Of a DNA stretch of 64,000 bases, positions 26,500-34,360 are shown piece after piece. A program made the position numbers and the translations under genes. The notes beneath the pieces were generated by a model. It worked only from the letters and a program-made list of their open reading frames with translations, ran no database searches and was not told the DNA's origin. The DNA comes from DATFCK01 sp963728975 (GTDB lineage Bacteria > Verrucomicrobiota > Verrucomicrobiia > Chthoniobacterales > UBA10450). Positions within the stretch are counted from its first letter, which is position 1, and every line of letters starts with the position of its first letter. The stretch covers positions 310,001 to 374,000 of the forward strand of contig CAVSMF010000001.1 of the NCBI GenBank assembly GCA_963728975.1, read 5' to 3'.

Positions 26500-26922
26500 T
26501 CATTGGCGAGGAACGATGAGCGTGCGCAGCTCGAAGGTCCGGCGTCCATCCGGTTCCCGCCAAAGCAGGTGGTCCGGGTCAGGTAACATTTCGGTTATTT
26601 CCAGCTCGCCCGCTTTAATCAACCAGCGATAAAAGATCTCGAGAAAGAGATAACTCTCCAGATCGACAAAAACCGGTTTGGTATCTTTGTCGCGCCCTTC
26701 GGCCCCGCTCCGGCGGAGGGCTTGTTCGGTCGGGCGGATAAAAACATAGCGCGGCCAATTTTTTTCCGCCCGCAATTGTTCGACCGCCACAACCAGATCG
26801 CGCGACACGCCTGTGTAATTGCCCTGCGGAAATTCTTCGCTCTTCAGAGTCCAGGTGCGACGCTGGACGATCACCCGGCCACAGCGGAGCCGCGGAGTGT
26901 GTGGGGCAATGCCCAAATTGAA
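26500..26922 (-). CDS. LanB-like protein, C-terminal part (out of frame)
   Basis: Continues the upstream dehydratase-like gene in another frame: FNLGIAPHTPRLRCGRVIVQ, NWPRYVFIRPTEQA, KPVFVDLESYLFLEIF and ITEMLPDPDHLLW, ending RRTFELRTL. These are in the right order for the end of the lantibiotic-dehydratase N-terminal (glutamylation) domain. The join PLGFHPF|NLGIAPHTPRL is restored by removing one base near 26920, so this is one gene broken by a single-base insertion. Confidence 0.75.
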   Translation of the reverse strand, partial: FNLGIAPHTPRLRCGRVIVQRRTWTLKSEEFPQGNYTGVSRDLVVAVEQLRAEKNWPRYVFIRPTEQALRRSGAEGRDKDTKPVFVDLESYLFLEIFYRWLIKAGELEITEMLPDPDHLLWREPDGRRTFELRTLIVPRQ

Positions 26923-28927
26923 ACGGGTGAAATCCCAGCGGGATAACCCAGGCTCGGGCGAATGAGCCCAGATATTCGTGTGAACCGGTCTTGCGAAGAC
27001 CGACGTCGCCGGTTTGGTCGTCCACGAATACTTCAGCGTCGGCCGGCCTAACCGTTTTCCAATTCGGGTTTCCGCGGCCCGGAGCCGCAAAATTGGATAA
27101 CTCCGGGATGGCATCGAAAATCCGAACGGTGGTGTGCCCGGTAAAATCAGCCGCAGAAAAACCGAAATGAAAATTCGGCTTATTAAAGGTGGTTTGGGCG
27201 AGCGCTTCGTTCAATCTGGGTTTGTCCGGACAGGACCAGTACATGCAATGGTGCAACAAAGCCGGCGGTGGATGCAACTCGGCCAAAATCCAGCGGTAGT
27301 CTCCGCGCTCGACCGCTTCGACCGAAGAAGCTTCCAATTGAAGATCGGCCGATGGATAGGTGTATTCATCGAATTTGGAATATTCGAAACTGTTCCGGAC
27401 GACGTGACAATCCTCGGTGGTCAACTCGTATTCGGGAAGATGAGAGTGCGGCTGAATTCGTTTACGAAACGCGGCTTTAACTTCCTGGAAAGCGATCACG
27501 GCAGGCGCGACCAGACCGGGACCGGTTAGCGATAATTTGGCTTCTTCACATGCGCGCAGGAACCCGGGCAACGGCATCGCACCGTTTTGGGAGCCGGCCT
27601 TGCTCATAATCGAATGCAGACCGGCGGCAACGCGGGAAGCGGCGTAGGCGTAGGTATCGCGCCAAAAATCGATCCAGGGCTTGGCGTCTACTGCAACCTC
27701 ATCGATAAAATCGCCCCCAACAATGAAATTGCTTTCTCGAACGCACTCTTCCGCGATTGGATTGGTGGCTGCGTAAAGGAAACGTTCCCCGGATTGGCGA
27801 TCGCCTCCGATCTTCCGCAGCCGGTCGGACGCCCCCTCCAAAATTCTTTGTCGATCCGCCGCTTCCCGGGTGGCGACAAATTTATTCGGAAGCTCGCCGA
27901 GCGGTTGCAAGATGGAGAGCCATCTTTCCCGGGGCGCTCCCTCGCGCCAATTCCGAACGTCGTCTTGCAAAACCGCAAAAGCGTACGGCTCCATCATCGG
28001 CACTTCCACGGCGCAGCGGAGAACTCCTTTCTCCACCAGGGCCCGAATCGTTTCCTGACAAACGCCAAACGCGTGGACCGGAGTTTCACCATTGCAACGT
28101 TCAATCACACTGATTTCCTGTGGGCTCAGACCAACCGTGTCTCCCGTCGCGCAGTCTATATAATTACCGTTCGCTATTCTGCCGTTTGGATTCAGGCGCG
28201 GCGAGAGTTCGGCAAACAGATCCGGGTCGGCAGCCATCGCGACCGCGACGGCGTGGGCGACCCAGCGCTCCAAAAATGCCTCGCGACGCGCAACACCCGG
28301 CGCGGGCCTGAGTTGGATCGAGCCCGCACCATGATCAGCCTTGCCCCAGCTCGACGGGCCGAATTCGCTGAAAGTGTCGTTTTTGCCCGCCAGCCGCTGG
28401 AGATAAAGAAGCAGGTGCTTCTCCTTTTCCCGGGCCCGGCTGTTGCGTACGGGGAGGGTTCCGGCGTCGGACAGCGCGGCATCATCGAGCAAGTGCTGCA
28501 CTCTGGGCGATCCAAATACCAGATACGGGGGCAACACGTTTGCCGCTGCCGACAGGAGACCGCGACGGGCGGCGTTCAATTCTGGCTCGACCAACTGGTC
28601 GAGATTGGTCTCAGCCGCCTGCTGCGCTTTTGCCTCTTTGGCGTAACTGAGCAGCGGCGGCGCCAGGGTCGAATCCGCGGTGTCTGGCGCTTCGCCCCGG
28701 CGAATGGCGGAGCGCCACAAATGAAAGTCAGATGGGGAAAGGGCGTTATCCCGCCGGGTTACATAGCTTGCGGCTTCCTCTTTGGCGGCATCGAGCGCTT
28801 TGCGTCGAAGCAACAGCTGGCGAGCCGCGCTGCCGAGCCTGGGAGTGGACAAGCTGTCCAAACAATCGAACGGCACACCCGCAATTCGAATCAAGAAGAT
28901 GGGAGCGATCCCGTAACCCGAGGACAC
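26615..28927 (-). CDS. LanB-like tRNA-dependent peptide glutamylase (N-terminal dehydratase domain), frameshifted
   Basis: The first about 670 residues follow the Lant_dehydr_N family: PIFLIRIAGVPFDCLDSL at the start, FSEFGPSSWG, HAVAVAMAADPDLFAELSPRLNP, and later FHFGFSAADFTG and AWVIPLGFHPF. In lanthipeptide and thiopeptide pathways this domain uses glutamyl-tRNA to glutamylate Ser/Thr of a precursor. The reconstructed protein (about 808 aa) ends with this domain and has no SpaB_C elimination domain. It could therefore be a split LanB or a PEARL-type aminoacyl-tRNA ligase. No LanC, SpaB_C or precursor peptide was found nearby. GTG 28927 is the start best fitting the family. Frame is lost near 26920. 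Confidence 0.8.
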   Translation of the reverse strand: MSSGYGIAPIFLIRIAGVPFDCLDSLSTPRLGSAARQLLLRRKALDAAKEEAASYVTRRDNALSPSDFHLWRSAIRRGEAPDTADSTLAPPLLSYAKEAKAQQAAETNLDQLVEPELNAARRGLLSAAANVLPPYLVFGSPRVQHLLDDAALSDAGTLPVRNSRAREKEKHLLLYLQRLAGKNDTFSEFGPSSWGKADHGAGSIQLRPAPGVARREAFLERWVAHAVAVAMAADPDLFAELSPRLNPNGRIANGNYIDCATGDTVGLSPQEISVIERCNGETPVHAFGVCQETIRALVEKGVLRCAVEVPMMEPYAFAVLQDDVRNWREGAPRERWLSILQPLGELPNKFVATREAADRQRILEGASDRLRKIGGDRQSGERFLYAATNPIAEECVRESNFIVGGDFIDEVAVDAKPWIDFWRDTYAYAASRVAAGLHSIMSKAGSQNGAMPLPGFLRACEEAKLSLTGPGLVAPAVIAFQEVKAAFRKRIQPHSHLPEYELTTEDCHVVRNSFEYSKFDEYTYPSADLQLEASSVEAVERGDYRWILAELHPPPALLHHCMYWSCPDKPRLNEALAQTTFNKPNFHFGFSAADFTGHTTVRIFDAIPELSNFAAPGRGNPNWKTVRPADAEVFVDDQTGDVGLRKTGSHEYLGSFARAWVIPLGFHPFQFGHCPTHSAAPLWPGDRPASHLDSEERRISAGQLHRRVARSGCGGRTIAGGKKLAALCFYPPDRTSPPPERGRRARQRYQTGFCRSGELSLSRDLLSLVD

Positions 28928-29047
28928 CCACTGAGCAAAACCAAAGCTTTGCAGAGTGACAATTCTTAAATCGCAAGAACAAGCGATCCCGCAGGATCAG
29001 GGACAAAGCTGCGACCGCGCCCAAAGGCGCCGCCGATCACGAATGGC

Positions 29048-29069
29048 GGCCAAGGCGGGATCCTTGGCC
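29048..29069. other. Perfect 8-bp-arm hairpin after the receiver-kinase gene
   Basis: GGCCAAGG-CGGGAT-CCTTGGCC lies 36 nt past the stop of the leftward receiver-kinase gene. There is no T-run, so a terminator is only possible. Confidence 0.4.
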
Positions 29070-29104
29070 AGGCTTAGGACGACAGACGGAGGCGGCTCCG
29101 GGTT

Positions 29105-30256
29105 CTAATTATTTAAGAGCGGCAGACGAATGGTAAAGACGGTGCCGGCGCCCGGCGTGCTGTCGACTTTAATCGAGCCGCTGTGATCGTCGACCACCTT
29201 CTTGGTGATATAGAGACCGAGCCCGGTTCCGCTCTTCCCCTGTTTGGTCGTGAAATAGGGATCGAAAATCTTGCTCATCTGGCCAGGCTCGATTCCCGAA
29301 CCGGTATCTTCCACCCGAATATCGACGTAAAAATCCCGTCTGGTGCAATCGACCTGAACCGATCCCTTGGTTTCGACCGATGCTTGAACGGCATTAACCA
29401 CCACATTTTGAATGGCGCGATTGATCTGCACGGCATCACCCATCAGCATGCAGGGATCCTCACAGACATTCGCTTTCAGCTCCAGGCCGGTTTGCGCCGC
29501 CATTGCGCTGCCGCCTTTGATGACTTCGCGGACAATTGCCGACACCGAAATTGGTTTGTGCGGGGAGGCCTCCACACTGCCGTAGCTCTGCCACATGGTG
29601 AGCAGTTCCCGGCAAAGCCGGACATTCTGTTCGATAATGTTCAGCTCCTTGACCGATGCCGCCTTATCTGAATCGTCTCCGCTGTCCGAGCGATCGAGCT
29701 TTTTAGCCAGCAACTGCACATAACCCCAAACGATAGTGAGCGGGTTGCCCAAATCATGGACGAACTCCGCCGATGCTTGTCCGAGGGAAGCGAGACGCTC
29801 CTTCTGGGCGAGTTGTTTGAGCAAGCGGGCATTTAACTCCTTGATTTCGGAGGAGGCGTTTTCACTCGCCCGTTGGACCCGGGTGCGCTCGACATTGCGT
29901 CCGATCACCTCCCGCATTTCTCCGGCATCAAACGGTTTGCTGATATAATCGTTAGCCCCCAAACGAAGCGCCTCTTTGGCCGTATCCAGCGCCCCGAAAC
30001 CGGTGAGCATGATCACCGAAAGGTGCGGATCGATCTCACGGATTTTGCGTAATCCCTCGATCCCGGTCATTCCCGGCATGCGGATGTCCATCACGATGGT
30101 GTCGGGTTTTTTCTCCTTCAGGAGTTTAAGGCCGGCCTCGACGCAATCGGCCGTTTGCACCTGATAATCCGTTTTGAGCAGCATCCGCAGGCTTTCCCGA
30201 GGACCAATTTCGTCGTCAATTACGAGGATTTGGGGCAGATCGGTCGCGGCGGTCAT
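29105..30256 (-). CDS. Receiver domain-histidine kinase fusion (REC-HisKA-HATPase)
   Basis: A 383-residue soluble protein. N-terminal receiver (ILVIDDEIGPRESLRMLL) with phospho-Asp57 in VMDIRMPGMTG and Lys107 in YISKPF; a coiled-coil linker (120-150); a HisKA-like domain with His167 in AEFVHDLGNPLTIVWGY; and HATPase_c (NVVVNAVQ, DTGSGI, GTGLGLYI). Receiver-first kinases commonly relay signals from an upstream kinase. The divergent ketosynthase/kinase operon starts 350 bp away, so a shared pathway is possible but inferred. Confidence 0.9.
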   Translation of the reverse strand: MTAATDLPQILVIDDEIGPRESLRMLLKTDYQVQTADCVEAGLKLLKEKKPDTIVMDIRMPGMTGIEGLRKIREIDPHLSVIMLTGFGALDTAKEALRLGANDYISKPFDAGEMREVIGRNVERTRVQRASENASSEIKELNARLLKQLAQKERLASLGQASAEFVHDLGNPLTIVWGYVQLLAKKLDRSDSGDDSDKAASVKELNIIEQNVRLCRELLTMWQSYGSVEASPHKPISVSAIVREVIKGGSAMAAQTGLELKANVCEDPCMLMGDAVQINRAIQNVVVNAVQASVETKGSVQVDCTRRDFYVDIRVEDTGSGIEPGQMSKIFDPYFTTKQGKSGTGLGLYITKKVVDDHSGSIKVDSTPGAGTVFTIRLPLLNN

Positions 30257-30603
30257 GTAGGATTCAGCCCGGGAATGAAGCTAGCGCCGTGCCGGAAATC
30301 GGGACAATGACAAGAGGCAAAGGCAGGTTAAGGAATGCCACCGTTCTGGAGTTTGAAACTATTTTGCTTGGCGCGCAACCTGCAACTTGTGAATAAGTAG
30401 TCATAATCGGTGAACAACTGTGTTCAAATGAGGCCGAAAAATATAATGACTGGATTTAATGTAGCGCTTAGAATGCGCCGTGATTTACCGGTGCTGGCAC
30501 CAATAGTTAACGTCGTTACGCCTCTGCAGGTTCGAAGAGATTCGCCGCTCGAGTCCGCCGCCGCTTTGCCCCTTTTCTTTCCCCGGATGAAAGCCCACAG
30601 CAA
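30257..30603. other. Divergent promoter region, nothing specific recognised
   Basis: 347 bp between the leftward receiver-kinase and the rightward ketosynthase. It is AT-richer around 30380-30460 (GTGAATAAGTAGTCATAATC) than its surroundings, in keeping with promoters, but no box can be assigned. Confidence 0.4.
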
Positions 30604-31857
30604 ATGAATAAGCGTAATCGCGTTGTAGTTACTGGAATTGGCGTCCTCGCGCCTAACGGAATCGGCATCAGGGCATTTTGGGAGTCGCTCCTCGCCGGCC
30701 GCAGCGGAATCGGGCCGATCACCTTGTTCGATGCCACCGGGTTCAAGAGCCGAATCGCGGGCGAGGTCAAGGGATTCAATCCTCTGGATTACATCGAACC
30801 GGAGCTAAAACCGAAGCGAATGGCACGACACACGCAGTTGGCCTACGCTGCGACCATGATGGCGCTAAGAGATGCGGGGCTCGACCCGAACCATCTGGAG
30901 TTGCCGAGCCCAACTCCGGTCATAATCGGAGTGAGCATGAACGCAATGGACGTTATCGAGAGCGCTTTTTACTCGGCCAACAGTCATAGTCCAAACCGTA
31001 TGACCCCAACCACTGCGGCGGCATCGATTCCTTCCGCGCCCGCCAGCGTTATTGCGGATCGCATCGGAGCATCAGCCCATGCCACCACCGTCTCGGCTGC
31101 CTGTCCCTCGGGCTTGGACGCGTTGGCCGATGCGGCGGCAATGATTCGGAGGGGTGAAGCAGAGATCGCAATCGCCGGCGGAACAGATGCTCCGATTACT
31201 CCGTTGGTGATGGGCAGCTTTATTGCCAGCGGACTCAGCTCCTGCCGGAACGACGAACCGGACAAGGCAAGCAGGCCGTTCGACCTGGAGCGAGACTCCG
31301 GCGTTATTTCCGAAGGAGCCGGAATTTTCGTGCTCGAGGAATATCAGCGCGCCGAGGCGCGGGGCGTGCATATATATCTTGAGATCGCCGGCTACGGCAA
31401 ACAGCGAGACCAGGACATTACCAAGCCTGCGTCGGGCTTGGAAGATTCGATGAAAATTGCCCTCGCAAATGGAGCGATGGTTCCAACCCAGGTTGACCAT
31501 ATTTCTGCCTACGGCCCGGGCCATCCCATACTCGATGCGACCGAGGTGGAAGTGATCAAGAAGGTTTTCGGAGAACATGCTTACGAAATTCCCATCAACT
31601 CAATCAAAGGTGTGACCGGGAACGCCTTGTCTGCCGGCGGTCCTTTTCAACTGGCAGCCTGCGCCTTGACCATTCGCGATCAGATGGTGCCGCCTACTGC
31701 AAACTATGAAGTTCCTGATCCGCGCTGCGATCTGGGCTTTGTCAAATCGCGGGCGCGCCGGGCGAACGTGAACTGTGCCCTCCTTAACGTCCGCGGCCTC
31801 GGAGGTAGTGCGAGTACGATGGTAGTGCAGCGCATTCCCCCTGATGAGCAGCGCTAA
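30604..31857 (+). CDS. FabF-like beta-ketoacyl synthase lacking both catalytic histidines
   Basis: A 417-residue thiolase-fold condensing enzyme alignable to E. coli FabF along its whole length. The active-site Cys is kept (Cys167 in SAACPSGLDAL), but the two His of the Cys-His-His triad are Tyr303 (ISAYGPG, normally NAHGT) and Asn340 (VTGNALSAGG, normally MTGHLLGA). The gate loop NSFGFGG is NVRGLGG. Decarboxylative condensation in the usual way is therefore unlikely; chain-length-factor-like or acyltransferase roles are possible. No ACP or other fatty-acid genes adjoin it. Its last 14 bp overlap the start of a sensor kinase gene, so it is translated together with signalling proteins. Confidence 0.88.
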   Translation: MNKRNRVVVTGIGVLAPNGIGIRAFWESLLAGRSGIGPITLFDATGFKSRIAGEVKGFNPLDYIEPELKPKRMARHTQLAYAATMMALRDAGLDPNHLELPSPTPVIIGVSMNAMDVIESAFYSANSHSPNRMTPTTAAASIPSAPASVIADRIGASAHATTVSAACPSGLDALADAAAMIRRGEAEIAIAGGTDAPITPLVMGSFIASGLSSCRNDEPDKASRPFDLERDSGVISEGAGIFVLEEYQRAEARGVHIYLEIAGYGKQRDQDITKPASGLEDSMKIALANGAMVPTQVDHISAYGPGHPILDATEVEVIKKVFGEHAYEIPINSIKGVTGNALSAGGPFQLAACALTIRDQMVPPTANYEVPDPRCDLGFVKSRARRANVNCALLNVRGLGGSASTMVVQRIPPDEQR

Positions 31858-34360
31858 CATTTCCTACCTCGTAGCCGTAGCTATTCAGCTGGGGCTGGGC
31901 CTGGCCGTCTTCCAGGCCAACCCGAGACGAAAATCGAACCAGTGCTTTCTCTTGTTGTCCCTGGCCATGGGAGCGTGGCTGGGAGCTTTGTACTTTATTG
32001 CAAACGCCCGCTCCAGCCAGGCGGCGATTTTCTGGATACGGCAAGCATCGGTAGCCGGCGCGTTTATCCTGGCGATTTTCGATCTGCTTCGGATCACGAT
32101 CAAGAAGAGCGAGTACCGGTGGAGCGACATATTCAAGGGAGCATGGCTGTTGACGTTCTTCGCCCTCCCCATGGCGGTGTTCTGCCAAACCTCGTATTTT
32201 TTGGCGGGAGCCCGGTTTTCTTCCGCGGTGGGGTCCGTGGTTGCGATCTATGGGCCGGGGGCCTCCATCTACGGCATCTTTTTCGGCGCCGCCGGATTGG
32301 CGATCGTGATCAACTATGCCCGGGACCTTCACCGGGCCACGGGAGGTAAACGGGCCGAGCTCGCCTTCATTGTCGTGGGTGTCGCTGTCACCGTCGGGGT
32401 GACATTAATTTCGTACTGCTTCGGCTTTTTCATTGAACGGGCGCGCCTGCTCTGGCTTGCCCCGTTCCGAGTGGTGCTGTTCAGCCTCATCATTGCCTAC
32501 GGCATTGCCACCAAGAAAATCATGGACGTCGGCGTTCTTTTGCGCCGGATCATTTCTTATACTCTGCTCGCCGCCTATCTTCTGACGCTCTACGGGGCGG
32601 TTTGGTGGCTGGTGGCCACCGCCCTGCAAGGCGCTTATCCCAACCAGGCCCGCGAAATCGCTCACGTTACCGCTGCGATCGTGATCGCTTTCGCTATGGC
32701 CCCGGCTCGCGGCGTCTCCCAGCGGCTGGCCGAGCGGCTGTTTATCAGCACCCACCGGATGGACTTCCGCACCACCATGAGCCGGGCAGCCCAGATTCTG
32801 GGTTCGGTTACCACTCTCGACGATTTGCTGAAGAGTTTTGCCACCACCATTGCCGAGGCGGTAAAGACCGACCGGGTCGCGATTCTCCTCCACGTTCGCG
32901 ATCGATTCGATCAGGCCTATGCCCTCCAGCCGGCCGACAGCACTTACCCGGCTGTTTCGCTGTCCAATAACGATCCGCTGGTGCGTCATCTGCGCCAGCA
33001 TCGCAGCCCGATCGTTCTGGACGAGCTTCACCGCCAACGACCCACCGCCGAACTAAACGACGTCATCGTCCGGATGCGCTCGCTCAAGCTTGCCGTCGTC
33101 ATGGGCATCTTCGCCCGCGATCACCTTTCCGCGGTGATGTTCCTGGGCCCGCGCCGCTCAGGCCGAATTTACGGATCGATGGAGCAGAACGCTCTCCAGG
33201 TTCTGTGCGGGCAACTGGCCGTGGCCATCGATAACGCCGAGCTGTTTACCGAGGTGCAGAACGCCAGAATCTATAATGAGACCCTTCTTGAAAATCTGAC
33301 CACCGGCGTCATCGCGATCGCCGCCGATGCGCGGATCACTGTGTTTAATAATGAAGCCACCCAGATCACCGGACTGGATGCGCGGGCAATGATCGACCGC
33401 TCGATTGACAACCTGCCCGATGGGTTACGTGATGCGCTATATGAAACTCTCCGGACCGGCCAGGGCCAGGAAAATAGTGAGCTGACCCTGCAACCAGGCG
33501 AAGAAGATGTGGTCGCTCGCGCCAGCACGTCAACCTTTCACGGCCGAGACCAAAAGGTGCTGGGGGCGCTCATGGTCCTCACCGATATCACCGCCCTCAA
33601 GCGTCTCGAACAACAGATTCGCCGGAGCGACCGCCTGGCCAGCCTCGGAACGCTCTCCGCTGGAATGGCCCACGAAATCAAGAATCCGCTGGTCTCGATC
33701 AAGACGTTTGCCCAGCTCTTGCCGGAGCGCTATCAAGATTCGGATTTCCGGCAAACGTTCTCAAACCTAATCGGTCACGAAATCGACCGGATCGACTCCC
33801 TGGTTAATCAACTTCTCCGTTTCGCTCGACCGGCCAAGCCGCAGTTGGAGCCGATGCATGTGCACCAGGTGCTGGAAAAATCGCTCCTCCTGGTGGGACA
33901 CCGTCTTTATCAAAAAGACATCAAATTAACTCGTTCTTGGGAGGCCGATGTTGATACAATCCGGGCTGATGCCGACCAGCTCGAGCAGGTCTTTCTCAAC
34001 TTTTTCCTCAATGCCATGGACGCGATGAAAAACGGAGGCGAACTGAACATTTCTACCCAGATTCGCACCGACGCGGAGTGGGTCTCGCCTCTGACCCAAT
34101 CCAACGGGGAGACACGTGAAATTCTTCGGGTCACCATTCGTGACAATGGGGAAGGGATCAAGGCGGAAGACATTGCCCATGTTTTCGATCCGTTTTTCAC
34201 AACCAAGGACTATGGCACCGGTCTGGGATTGTCGGTCGTGCATGGGATCATCCAGGAACATGGGGGCCAGATCGAAGTCGAAAGCGAACTTCACAAGGGC
34301 ACTGCCTTTCACATTCTTTTTCCGCTGGTCCGCTTCGACAGAGAGGTGGCGGCGGCATGA
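31844..34360 (+). CDS. Membrane sensor histidine kinase (7TM-GAF-PAS-HisKA-HATPase)
   Basis: An 838-residue kinase. Residues 1-290 contain about seven or eight hydrophobic helices (ISYLVAVAIQLGLGLAVF first), then a GAF domain (330-480), a PAS domain (485-590), HisKA with His610 in GMAHEIKNPLVSIKTFAQLL, and HATPase_c (NFFLNAMDAM, DNGEGI, GTGLGLSV). The layout resembles PrsK/NtrB-like kinases whose partners are sigma-54 activators, but no such regulator is in the window. It overlaps the ketosynthase by 14 bp and the next kinase by ATGA, so three genes form one translationally coupled unit. Confidence 0.9.
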   Translation: MSSANISYLVAVAIQLGLGLAVFQANPRRKSNQCFLLLSLAMGAWLGALYFIANARSSQAAIFWIRQASVAGAFILAIFDLLRITIKKSEYRWSDIFKGAWLLTFFALPMAVFCQTSYFLAGARFSSAVGSVVAIYGPGASIYGIFFGAAGLAIVINYARDLHRATGGKRAELAFIVVGVAVTVGVTLISYCFGFFIERARLLWLAPFRVVLFSLIIAYGIATKKIMDVGVLLRRIISYTLLAAYLLTLYGAVWWLVATALQGAYPNQAREIAHVTAAIVIAFAMAPARGVSQRLAERLFISTHRMDFRTTMSRAAQILGSVTTLDDLLKSFATTIAEAVKTDRVAILLHVRDRFDQAYALQPADSTYPAVSLSNNDPLVRHLRQHRSPIVLDELHRQRPTAELNDVIVRMRSLKLAVVMGIFARDHLSAVMFLGPRRSGRIYGSMEQNALQVLCGQLAVAIDNAELFTEVQNARIYNETLLENLTTGVIAIAADARITVFNNEATQITGLDARAMIDRSIDNLPDGLRDALYETLRTGQGQENSELTLQPGEEDVVARASTSTFHGRDQKVLGALMVLTDITALKRLEQQIRRSDRLASLGTLSAGMAHEIKNPLVSIKTFAQLLPERYQDSDFRQTFSNLIGHEIDRIDSLVNQLLRFARPAKPQLEPMHVHQVLEKSLLLVGHRLYQKDIKLTRSWEADVDTIRADADQLEQVFLNFFLNAMDAMKNGGELNISTQIRTDAEWVSPLTQSNGETREILRVTIRDNGEGIKAEDIAHVFDPFFTTKDYGTGLGLSVVHGIIQEHGGQIEVESELHKGTAFHILFPLVRFDREVAAA

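Noticed and set aside
27587..28969. Long rightward frame (460 codons) opposite the LanB-like gene
   Set aside because: Antisense shadow of a G+C-rich gene; the leftward frame carries the recognisable domain.
28746..29024. Short Cys-containing frame near LanB as a RiPP precursor
   Set aside because: It overlaps the LanB gene for most of its length, has no leader/core pattern and no ribosome-binding site.
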